A stretch of 64,000 nt of DNA, taken from Portunus trituberculatus (Eukaryota; Arthropoda; Malacostraca; Decapoda; Portunidae). The notes below the pieces were generated by a model that was given only the letters and a program-made list of their open reading frames with translations, was not told where the DNA came from and made no database searches. Shown piece after piece: positions 1 through 10,702 of the stretch. The DNA lies in contig NC_059300.1 in the NCBI RefSeq assembly GCF_017591435.1, positions 8,571,558-8,635,557 of the forward strand, read 5' to 3'. The translations under genes and the position numbers were made by a program. Each line of letters starts with the position of its first letter. The stretch's first letter is position 1.

Positions 1-148
1 TTCCCCCGGCAGGAAGGACACGAGTGTTATGTAGTGCTCTTATAAACCTCCAAGAATTGTGGATCGCGCCATAAACACTTTGGGCGCGGTAGGAGGCAGC
101 CCACCAAACTGCCGCCAGCTTCCGACGTCACCCTTCTCCTCCAGTATC

Positions 149-363
149 CCTCCTCCTCCTCCTCCTCCTCCTCCTCCCTATTCTAGAGTGCCACCTCCTC
201 CATCTCCAGCCTGTTCTTCGCGGCTCTCACTCTTAAGTTCCGTCTTTCCCGACTGCTACCTATATTTTTTTGTCCTTTGCTCTTGCTTTCCTTCTCAATG
301 GTCTTTTCTACGCATCCTCCTCCTGTTCCTCCTCCTCCTCCTCCTCCTCCTCCTCCTCCTCTT
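149..363 (+). repeat. (TCC)n / (CCT)n polypyrimidine tracts
   Basis: Two trinucleotide runs (149-177 and about 314-363) lie in a roughly 600-base C/T-rich stretch (about 130-660). Open frames through this region translate to Pro/Leu/Ser/Phe low complexity and are not believable genes. Confidence 0.9.
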
Positions 364-1494
364 CTTCGTTCTCTTTCTCCTCCTCCTCTTCCTAGTCCTT
401 CTCCAAACCTTTCACGGTTTCTCTTCACCCCAAGTCCTCTCCCCTCTTTTCTGCCTTCCCTCTTTACGACTTTCTTTCATCCTGGAGTCCCTTGTTCCAC
501 ACTCCTTTGCCCCTCTGTCATGCCTGCCCCTTGTCTCCTATTTCTGCTCCCTCAAAATATCTACTGGCTGGCTCCCTTTCCTCCTCAAAATACCACTCCA
601 TCTTCTCTTCTCCCATTCTGCTTTTCTCTTTCTCTTCCCCTCTACCTCCTTGCGTCATCTCCCAGTTCTCCAACATTTGCTTCGTAACTTTTCGTGTCTA
701 AGGGCGGGACTTGGCGCACTCTCCCCACACCCGTATGGCGCATTAGTTTTTATCTTTCATTTGTTTTCCTACTTATTTATTTTGTTTATTTCCCTTTCAA
801 CATTCGCCATTATGTTTTTCATTTGGTTTTATGGACAACAATTTGCGTGGTCGTCAACACAAATAATGTTCTTGCAGTGTGTTGTAAGGGGAAGAGCATC
901 CGAGGGAGTGAGTGGAGTACTGGTGAGAGATAACTTCCCTTTGGTACTCCAATTCTCATTGCACAACCTGTTCCAGTCAAATTTGCGATTGTGATGCTTT
1001 CTGTTCTCATGTTGAAACTGCTTAAAAATGTTGCTGATATGTCTGGTAGTCCTGTGTTAAAACTTTCATATTTATGTTCATTATGCCAGACATTATCAAA
1101 TGCTTTAGATAAAATGAATAGCGTTTAATTTCTACTTAACCGTTTAACAAATATTCGATTATTAATTTAAAATATAGACATATAATTATGACAAACTACT
1201 TGCGTATAAGCGAGCTGATTGCTAAAATATATTATGCTATACAAGAACATAATTATTATTTATGTAGTATGCACTTATGTCAGGCATGAATTTAACGAAA
1301 TATACACAATAAAATGAGTTTGTCAAACACAAACATTATTTTGTAGGTGAAAATACAGACGAATATGTAAAACTGAGCAAGTTCAATGAGAAATACAATA
1401 ATATTTACAAAGGTCACTACAATATACAAAAACATTATTTCAGTTGACGAAAGCGCATGACAAGTTAGTCATATCAGTTTGTTTGTTATTTTTC

Positions 1495-1960
1495 ATACCG
1501 GACTCGATAAACAATGACGCTGTTGATCGTCTCGCAAAAACTGCCTGTACTTTGAATTTACCTGACGTGCGTGATACTCCCTCCCTTCATTATTATAAGA
1601 AAAAATATATACATTCAGACGTTCAGTGGACGGTGGTACGTGGCAGAACCGCTGAGAGGACAAACCAGTGGTTCCATTCAACACATGACAACCTCTTTGC
1701 TTCTCCTCACACGCATCGTCATCAAGGGCTCAGGGTGCGAACACACAATGTTGTGAGTGCCACGCTGAGATTGACATAAGCAAGTCTCCCAGGTGGCTCA
1801 CTGCTCCACCTGCAGTCTGTGTAACCTTCCCCATGTCAGCACTACAGCAATATGATCTTGAACGCACCGCGGAAAGGCACTTGTCACTTCAAGGACAAAA
1901 ATTAATCAATATTTGTATAACTTTCTTAAAGATGATTATTTAGACACAATACTTAAAAGC
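1495..1960 (+). pseudogene. Decayed LINE 3' fragment with RNase H-like end
   Basis: The frame from 1495 reads IPDSINNDAVDRLAKTAC, matching the last part of the RNase H domain of I/Jockey-group LINEs, where a glycine/asparagine turn is followed by D..A..A. It continues with YYKKKYIHSDVQW and RVRTHNVVSATLRL, typical of the stretch before the Cys-rich C-terminus, then is broken by a stop at 1777. After the break, CSTCSLCN-like codons can be read in a shifted frame. Old and inactive. Confidence 0.5.
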
Positions 1961-2004
1961 CTTTCACATTTTGGTACATATTAATTGTATAACCTCAAGC
2001 TTAA

Positions 2005-2475
<471 letters not shown>

Positions 2476-2798
2476 GGGTAAGATGGCGGTGTTGGCTCAG
2501 TTATATTTTTATTAGATATCGCCCGGAGGCTCTTTTGATCTTTCCAGTGATCTTCTGTATTGAATCGCCGTCCGCCCCGCCCCTCCTGGCCCGGCCTCTC
2601 TCCTTCACCTCACCTCACTTTTTCCTCACTTTAAAACCCTTCATATATTTCTTTTTTATTATCGACTCCCTTGTTCCTGACAGTTCCCCAGCTTTGCCTG
2701 TCACTCCACTTTGTTTTCTTCTTCCTCCTCTCCTTTTCTTTCTTCCTTAAAATCTTAGAGTAGTCTCTGTTTGTTTCTCTTTGTAAAATATTTTGACT

Positions 2799-2802
<4 letters not shown>

Positions 2803-2862
<60 letters not shown>
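2803..2862 (+). repeat. (TC)n microsatellite
   Basis: A pure TC array of about 30 units within a T/C-rich stretch (2530-3040). The surrounding 2476-3050 region holds no gene that I can see. Confidence 0.95.
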
Positions 2863-2865
<3 letters not shown>

Positions 2866-3051
2866 TGACTTTTTTTTTCATTTCGATTCCTTTCTCTTCT
2901 ATCCCTACTTACATTTTCTTACCATTCTTTTTTTTTATTTATACCATGTGGGCTTTTCACGGGAATTATTTCATCTCCATTATTTTCTTTATTGTAACTC
3001 TTTCTTCCTTTCTTCCCTTCTACGTAATAAGATAAAGTAAGGAAATATTCA

Positions 3052-3095
3052 TACAACAACAACAACAACAACAACAAAGACAACAACAACAACAA
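3052..3095 (+). repeat. (CAA)n microsatellite in A-rich DNA
   Basis: An interrupted CAA array. The flanking 3096-3330 is purine-rich (A/G/C, few T), the mirror image of the pyrimidine-rich stretch to its left. Confidence 0.9.
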
Positions 3096-3680
3096 AAGAA
3101 AAACAAGCCAATTATGGAGAGAAATGAAAGAGATCGAAAAAACAATCAAAACAGAACGAAAACAAAGTAAATAAATGTATACACGACTAAAACTGAACAA
3201 AATAGAAACATAAACTAGAAATACAACGAGAGAAAGATGAGAAAGATATGAAAAAAAGAACATTAGCATGAGGAAAAGGGAAAAGGAGGCACTAGAGGAA
3301 GAAAACGAGAGCGTGGAATCCTGCTACTGATGATGATTAGGATTACTGACTTAAGAACACCAGAAGAAACGAGACAATGCAACATATGGGCCAGTATTCA
3401 GAAACGCTTTGCTCTTTCACCACGGCTATTTTCCAAGGCCACAGAGATGATTAGCGGGGTTTTCAAGACTGTTTCTTATAAGTTAATAGAGCAGAAATCT
3501 TGTCACTGCCTCTAGAACCGTAAAAACACATTAAAAACTCGTGTAGATTTAACAATAAAGCCTTTTGAAATAGTGGAGGTGACGCAAGGAAGAGTTTGAG
3601 AATATGAACCATGGTAATAGAGAGTCGAAAAACAGTATGTTGCTAAATATTGTCTCTTATCAGCATTATTTTGGCATATT

Positions 3681-3747
<67 letters not shown>
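3681..3747 (+). repeat. (GA)n microsatellite
   Basis: A pure GA run of about 33 units. No gene is seen in 3096-3952 apart from short chance frames. Confidence 0.97.
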
Positions 3748-3749
<2 letters not shown>

Positions 3750-3951
3750 TACTTAAATCTTTGCTATTCACTCCAGCTTGGGAGAATCATCGTAACCACA
3801 ATACGTTTCAGGCAAACAATCTCTGCCAGTCTTTCTTATCGCACGACAATCCAGCATTAGGCGAGCTGCTGCTGTTTATTAGTGAGTGTATCGCCAGCCC
3901 GGGTAATCTCCACACTTACTGAGGGATCACGGGGCACGGGGCTTACCACTT

Positions 3952-4015
3952 CACCTCCACCTCCACCTCCACCTCCAATTCCACCTCCTCCACCTCCACC
4001 TCCTCCTCCTCTTCT
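3952..4015 (+). repeat. (CCACCT)n / (CCT)n tract
   Basis: A hexamer-to-trimer array grading into a C/T-rich stretch that continues to about 4190. Open frames on both strands here are low complexity. Confidence 0.9.
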
Positions 4016-4218
4016 TGCTTTTTCGTCATCTATATTTCCACCTGTTTCTCGTCCTGTTTTTCCACATGTTCTTTTTTCTCCAATGCTTACACCTACTCCT
4101 ATTTTCTTCTGTTCTTCCACTACCTCCTCCTCCTTCTCCTCCTCCTCTCCTTTTCCGTCACATCTTTCTCCTCTTCCTCCTGCTCTTCCACCACTATATC
4201 CTCCAATGTGTACGGTAG

Positions 4219-4533
4219 ATATGTACAGTGCACCACACCCACACTGATCGCCAACGTCAGGCACCACACAACACCTTAACGTTTCTTGTTGTTATTGTTA
4301 TCGTATAATTGTACAGATACTACTCGAAAGTACTCGTAAAACTGTCATGTACTTGATGTTCGAGTACGAGTATAAATAAAAGTACTCTGGAAATTTTTAA
4401 ACCTGAGTATAAATACGAGTACAAATATATGATAACGTGTAGCTACTTGAGCACGAGTACGAGCACATGATAATGTGTATTTAAGTACGAGTACAAGTAT
4501 TAGTAGGCTTCATGTATTTGGATCCAAGCCTGG
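4219..4533 (-). mobile_element. hAT-like nonautonomous element fragment (CCAGGCTTGG family), copy 1
   Basis: Read on the reverse strand it begins CCAGGCTTGGATCCAAATAC, followed by many short subterminal repeats of the AGTAC/CGAGTAC type. Its distal part (GTACAGTGCACC onwards) matches 31045-31318. Dense AAGTACTCGAGTAC-type subterminal motifs are common in hAT elements; the class call is inference. It abuts a (TG)n array at 4532. Confidence 0.55.
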
Positions 4534-4606
4534 TGTGTGTGTGTGTGTGTGTGTGTGTGATTATTATCTCAAGCGTTTCGAATCACTAGTGAAGCGGTTC
4601 GTTCCA

Positions 4607-4638
<32 letters not shown>
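4534..4638 (+). repeat. (TG)n and (TC)n microsatellites
   Basis: TG run to 4559 and TC run at about 4610-4638. The following 4639-4900 is GC-richer, with a repeated 18-base word CATTGTGTCAACTTTCCC/CATTGTGTCAACTTCCCC, but no gene is apparent. 4900-5206 holds nothing recognisable. Confidence 0.9.
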
Positions 4639-4643
<5 letters not shown>

Positions 4644-5206
4644 GTCACAAAGCCCGCCCAAAATAGCCTGGCCACGGTTCTCATCAGTGGCCGCTATCAC
4701 AATCCCGCCATCAGGCTCTTTCTCCAATTACTGCCATTTTATGATGCCTTCCATTGTGTCAACTTTCCCGCTCTCCCCCGAAGCTCATTGTGTCAACTTC
4801 CCCATTCAGCGCCGCGTGGGGGAGGAGGAGGCAATAAGGGGCTTGGCGGGTGGCTTACGCGCCTGCCATTCTATGATAATTGCTTGCCAAGAGTGATTGT
4901 GTGTGAGGACTCCCGGCATCACTGAGTCATCTCCGGCGGGTGTCCGTGTGGAAGAATGTAAAGGGAGGCTCTGGTACTCTCAAGATTGTATGTGAAAGTA
5001 CTGAGGAAGAAAAAGGGAGTGGGAGGTGTTTGTTAAGTTTTTCTTCCGAATGTTAACATTTTTGTTTTGTTGCTATTGTTGTTATTACTGATATAATACT
5101 TCTATCACATGTACAGTACATGGACATGAAGCAAGAGTCAACGATCACATACATAGAGATAAATATTTCTCTCTTCCTCCAACCCCTCTTCGTTCTCCCC
5201 TAAAAC

Positions 5207-5490
5207 CAGCGGTTCTCAAACCCTATCCCAACCCTTCGCGACCCATAGCTAAGAAAAGAAATTGTAATAATGATTAAAAAGGTGAAAATTAATCTACCAA
5301 AGAAGAAAGTGAATAAAGAATTAAATACAGTTAATAGTATTTCTCTGGTTACCTCGAGTCGGAGCGTGGGAGGGGAGGGGAGGGGAGGGGTAGAACACCA
5401 GGTTTCTCGTTTCAACTTGTACGATTTTCTTTTCTTTGTCCCTGCGATTCATCAAAATTTATCTCGCAACCCACAGCCTGAGAACCACTG
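5207..5490. mobile_element. hAT-type MITE
   Basis: A 284-base element with terminal inverted repeats CAGCGGTTCTCAAACC at the left and GGCTGAGAACCACTG at the right. This is the typical CAGNGGTTCTCAA terminus of Charlie-like hAT elements. Candidate 8-base target duplications CCTAAAAC/CCTTATAA are degenerate. It carries no transposase frame. Confidence 0.75.
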
Positions 5491-6474
5491 CCTTATAACG
5501 TACATTTATCCCTCCTCCCTCATCTCCTTACACTGTACATACATCCCTCATGACACCACACTCCGTTCACACAAAAAATACAAAAAGTCAACGAAGCTGT
5601 ATGATAATTTGTGGCGAGGTGTTGTAACAGATACCAAGGTACAGCGCTATCCAGACGGATACTACTTGCAATAATAACTCTTCAAACAAGATACTCATCG
5701 CCACTATATATTTTTTCTGGTAATGTGGGACGTAATTATCCATCTCAGTAGTAGTTTTAGAGAAGTTTCGGGCAAGACAAGACATCTGCTTATATTGGAT
5801 TTGATTTTTATACCTTCCTAGCAGGAGTATTAGTCTCGAAACTACTATTCACTCCAGCATTCTCTGTGATCTACGTAAAAGTAACAGTGGCAGTAGTGAA
5901 AAGAAAGCCTCGGGATTAATACTTATCGACTTAACAGACATGACAGCCTGTGGCCTGTCCTGGGATTTAAGAGAAAGCGTCACCAATCTCACCAACCAAC
6001 TACCGAGGGTCAGGATCGAACTCGCGCCATCACGACCACAAGCCGACCACTTTTCAATGAGGAAAGCTATATGGAGTTATGAAGCAAGTGGTCGACGAAA
6101 ACGGTGATTGCCTGATCGGCAGCTAACGCTATCTGGAGTTTACCTTATGAACCACACGTCACAGCTACACACATACGAATACAACCAAATATAATGTCAG
6201 AAGTAAAACTGAAACATATAATAACATATAATATTGTCAGATGTAATGTTATAGATAAAATTAATAAACCCGTTCACACAAGCTAGAAAACTGAGCCGGT
6301 CATTCCTCACCATAATGACTAGGTACAACGGGAACCTGATATGCTGTGCCAGACACTGCTCTCCTATACATAATGTGTGATTTATATGATCTAGGCTTAC
6401 ACTCTGATGTAACAGTTATTTTTTTTCAGTTTTGGCGCGAAAAAGGGCATACTTCCACTTACTTATTACACTAA
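5491..6474. other. Gene-free stretch
   Basis: No coding signal. A weak tRNA-promoter-like B box (reverse strand GAGTTCGATCC near 6013) could be a remnant of a tRNA-derived repeat, but no fold is convincing. Confidence 0.5.
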
Positions 6475-7674
6475 ACGGTAAATGTTTACAATTACTGTAC
6501 AGTGTAAATTCCTAAAATTTCTCCCCTTTCCCCCCAACAAACTTGGGGGACTATGGGGAATCGGGGGTTTTTTTGGGGGAAGCAAATGAGGCTGATTTTG
6601 ACCCCAGAAAAAAAATCTACGGGAAATTCAGAAAATCCCTGATAATCAGGATTTCTCGTAAAAATTATCCCATAAATCCCTAGATGTAGCGACGTGTGTA
6701 AAATGGCCGGGGGGCTGCTCACCCCGGAGCCCCACCCCTAAGGTTATTAACAACCTAAACAAACCTAACCTAGGGTTCTCCTAACCGGGGGAATTTCCCT
6801 AGAATACCCACTGTATCACAGGACGGGTGGTTCGCTCGCTTCGCTCGCTCACGGGGAAATTATTACCTCCTTGTAATTGCCATTCAGTAGGATATAATCA
6901 TATACTGTATTCAACATCACCCGTTCCGTGATATAGGGGGTATTCTAAGGAAATTTCCTAGAATACCCAATGACGAGTGTTGTTACGGCCACACTAGACG
7001 CGAGCACCTCATTTTTTTTGGTAAAATTCCAGAATAACACAAACACGGCGATTCAACACCAAACTTGCCTTTTCTGTCTGTGTCGCACGCACACATCAAA
7101 CAGGTCTCGTGCCTTCCCTGTGTACTTATGGAAAAAGTCGAGGAGGCCGAGGTCACAATCAGAGCACCGAGGAAGAGAAGCAGTGGAATCCATCATGACG
7201 GACAAACGACTACTGTGTTAGGGTGGAGGGCGGCGAGTCCACCTTCCAGTTCACTTAGTGGTGGAGGAATACATTAGTGACGTCATTTCCCGTAGTTTAT
7301 AGCGTATTTGCTTTATTTTTTTCACTTAATGGAGGAATAAGAATATTTATACTTATCTGAAACGTTGTTCTTCGCGTGTTCCTCTTTCAACTTGCTCAAA
7401 ACGGCGAGAAAGAGCGAGATTTTTCCGAATGATCCAAATTCAGAACCAAGGCACGTGTGTTAAGAGGCTCAGTTGACACAAGCTGGTGTAGACAGCACAC
7501 AAACACTGGACTTAGAAATTGGAAGTGGTGTTAAACTTTGTGACGCTAAAACAAGCACTGTTCTATAGAGCACCCACTAAAATCTCGATAGAAAGTAAGT
7601 ACGAGTCATATACTATCTATTAGCTATATTATTTTAGGAATTTACATTGTACAGTGATTGTAAACATTTACCGT
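6475..7674. mobile_element. 1.2 kb terminal-inverted-repeat element, family unknown
   Basis: 44-base terminal inverted repeats at 6475-6518 and 7631-7674 match at about 42 of 44 positions (both begin ACGGTAAATGTTTACAAT when read inward). The interior has no transposase frame. A smaller foldback element is nested at 6791-6956. No clear target-site duplication was found. Confidence 0.7.
6791..6956. mobile_element. Small foldback MITE nested in the 1.2 kb element
   Basis: Inverted repeats of about 39 bases, 6791-6829 and 6918-6956, differ at about six positions. The centre holds the (TTCGCTCGC)-like direct repeat near 6830-6852. The right arm runs into a further inverted copy, making the 31-base near-palindrome 6938-6968. 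Confidence 0.65.
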
Positions 7675-8708
7675 CACCTGGAGCCCCGGCCTCTTTGGGG
7701 CCCTCAAAAATGCCCCCAAATGACTGTTCGCCTGGAGTCCCCAAATGAATAAGTTCGTCACTGAGCACTAGAACACAGGAAATCAAACTTTGAAAGTTAT
7801 TAACATGTGAGAAACATTTTACCTTTGGTCTGCAAGGTAGTGGTCAGGTTTCATCGTCTTGTGTCCTGGATAACACCACCAAAACACGGAAACGTCCCCA
7901 CACCAGCGTTGCGCAGAGGGATTAGCGGTGGACTGATGATTGTTGTGTGGTTTCCCGTATGCCTACTCTTTTCTGTTTTATCAACAGGCTTCTCTTTCTT
8001 ACGTTAAAGGAAAAACGAAAGGATAGAGTTTCCTGACTGCCTTTATTTTAATCCAGAATTTAACAATGATAATTACCTATATTTTGATATTAACATGATA
8101 TTGATAAATGGATGTATTGGTAATCGAAGTAGCTATCTTATCATTATTCAACACAAACAAACATAAGACCGAGACAACAGAGTGAGAAGATCCGATAAAA
8201 TGAATGTCTGTATCATTTAAGTTGATATTATCGCCTATGTATCTACTCAGAACAAGCAAACTAGTCAGCACACAAAACAGAATAAGATATATAAGCAATG
8301 TAGTGTTGTATGGGAGCTACTAATCCGGTAGATGCCACAGATACGATGACTCCATTTTATTCACGGTGTGAATAACAAATTCCTGCTTTTAGGGTTGACA
8401 TTAGAAAGGAGGTTTCTCTTTTTATGTACACACCCTGGAGGACGATTCAGACAACATTCACGAACCTCTTCCATAGATTCCTTAACTAGAAGTGTTTGGA
8501 AAGGACACGACACATTTAATCTACATGAACAATTGTAGTATGTACCTAACCTATCGCTGCACATTGGCACGTTAATTAACAGCGTCACCATCTGGCAAGT
8601 CACTTCTTTTTTTTTTCTTTTTTTTTCAAAATTGGCAAAGTTTTGAAAGTCATCAAGCCAGCAAGAAACCCACGGAAACAAAGTTCGATGAAAATAGAAG
8701 CGAAAAGC
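7675..8708. other. Gene-free stretch
   Basis: AT-rich, with only short chance frames and a T-rich run at about 8606-8628. Nothing supported. Confidence 0.5.
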
Positions 8709-8734
8709 ATACACACACACACACACACACACAC
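8709..8734 (+). repeat. (CA)n microsatellite abutting a SINE head
   Basis: A CA run that ends exactly where the tRNA-like SINE head begins. Confidence 0.95.
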
Positions 8735-9021
8735 GCCCGGTAGCTCAGTGGTTAGAGCGCTGGCTTCACAAGCCAGAGGACCGGGGTTCGATTCCCCGGC
8801 CGGGTGGAGATATTTGGGTGTGTCTCCTTTCACGTGTAGCCCCTGTTCACCTAGCAGTGAGTAGCTCCGGGATGTAAATCGAGGAGTTGTGACCTTGTCC
8901 CGGTGTGTGGTGTGTGTGCCTGGTCTCAGGCCTATCCGAAGATCGGAAATAATGAGCTCTGAGGTCGTTCCGTAGGGTAACGTCTGGCTGTCTCGTCAGA
9001 GACTGCAGCAGATCAAACAGT
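8735..9021 (+). mobile_element. tRNA-Val(CAC)-like SINE, copy 1
   Basis: The head at 8735-8806 folds as a tRNA: D arm GCTCAGTGGTTAGAGC, anticodon stem CTGGC/GCCAG with loop TTCACAA (anticodon CAC), T arm GGGGTTCGATTCCCC, acceptor GCCCGG/CCGGGT. Both internal promoter boxes for RNA polymerase III are present. A tail of about 215 bases not related to tRNA follows, shared with 30717-30935 in reverse, ending GCAGATCAAACAGTGAA and then (GA)n. The shared tail shows that this is a SINE rather than a lone tRNA gene. No 3' CCA or oligo-T terminator follows the tRNA part. Confidence 0.88.
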
Positions 9022-9030
9022 GAAACACAA

Positions 9031-9052
9031 AGAGAGAGAGAGAGAGAGAGAA
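9031..9052 (+). repeat. (GA)n tail after SINE
   Basis: A short GA run directly after the 3' end of the SINE. Confidence 0.9.
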
Positions 9053-9216
9053 TTGATAACTACGACAACTGCAACAAGCGGAATTAAGATGCTGCCTACT
9101 AAGAATGAACACAACAATATACTTGACAACACTGTACTACCACTGCTTCTATGGACATTGCACATTTGCGGCCAATACAGGTGCTATTACACTGGCTGGT
9201 CTAAAAGACTGCCTAC

Positions 9217-10623
9217 CCGCTGCCACCTCGCCCCAGAGTCACCACCAGCGCCTCCAGCAGGTTACCCATCAGTGTGCTGCCTTCGCACTGCCCGGGGCCT
9301 TCCATGACAGCCCAAGTGACGCACCCCTGTAGAGGAATGAAATACACACTGCTGAATTAACCTGGAATATGACACCTTTTTTATCACAATCCAGATAATT
9401 ATTGGTTTTCATGTCACATCTCATTAAAACTTTCTTTAGTAGAATCTTCCTCCTCCTCCAGCGGCCTCGTTGCACAAGGTTTTCTTCTTCTCACTCTTAT
9501 TCTGTTCAACTCTCTAATGCAAAAATTAGCCAGTACTCTCAATCTGTCATAGCTTTCTCTAGTAAACTCTGGAACTCCCTGCCTACTTCTGCATTTCCAT
9601 CTTTTTATAATTTGACTTCACTTAAGAGGGGGGGAGGGTTTCCAAGACATTTGTACCTATCTTTTGGCTAACTCTATCGGTACGCAGAGGGGCTGGCACC
9701 TAAGTGGGCTTTTTATATTATTTATTTGTTGCCCTTGCCCGGCTTTCCCTCTCTTACATTAAAAAAGACTCATTCTTACTCTTTTCATGAATTAAAATAT
9801 TCCTTACCTTAATTCTACATGTTACTCTGTGCTTAATTTCGTAAAGTAATTGAATTTTCTAAAGACTTAAACTAACATCCCTCTCCTCTATACAATCAGT
9901 AAGATAAAGTCACAAAGACAAGCAAGTGGGATTTATTCCGTCCGATAAGGTTCGAGGATATCACAGGTGACTTGAAATTAATCTAGCTCGTCATGCTCTC
10001 AATTCCCTCAGCATCACGGCATCGATTTCATTATATTTCACATGTCATCGGAGGATTCTATCAAGTGAAGGATGATACATTTCGTGACCAAAGCAGTATA
10101 AATCATCCACAACTGCTCATACAATATTACCACATCTTATTCACTCCATAATGCCTGTGAAGGGATATGGTGAGGTTTGAAAAATTATGTAGTACTGAAG
10201 GAGCTAATATTTCTACTGAGCACTCCATGACTCACAATCATATTCTGAAACACGTGTGTGCTGCACCTCCACTAAATTCAAAGGGCTCCAGTTGAAGTTA
10301 CACGTGTTTGTAAGGATGTTTTTACTGTTATAGTGACATTAACAATATTTCTACATTATTAACATGAGAAACACTCTTGATAGCCCGCCAAATCATTCCA
10401 GTATCCTTTGAGAATAGTCATGATAGGAAAGTGAATCGTTTCAAAATACTGGCCAGTACACTCACCTGCACCAGCGTAATCCACTCAGAGGGCACCGCTA
10501 TCTCTAGCTCCTCGCCGCGGGACATCAGCAACCCCGCCCGCTCCAGCACCGTCCATACTACCTCCCATAATCCTGCGCCTTCTGCTGGAATAAAAAAAAA
10601 AAAAAAAACGTGGCGTGGCAGGA

Positions 10624-10702
<79 letters not shown>

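Noticed and set aside
59..994. Long plus-strand open frame of 311 codons
   Set aside because: It is read through C/T-rich low-complexity DNA, starts from a chance ATG and has no domain or splice context.
3360..3490. CAGTATTCAGAAACGC-containing block as a mobile element end
   Set aside because: It looks like a dispersed repeat edge, but no inverted or second copy exists in the window to support it.
5960..6060. tRNA gene on the minus strand (B box GAGTTCGATCC)
   Set aside because: No acceptor stem or anticodon arm could be paired convincingly; only a B-box-like word is present.
8735..8806. Functional tRNA-Val gene
   Set aside because: The head folds well, but a tail shared with 30717-30935 and the lack of an oligo-T terminator mark it as a SINE.
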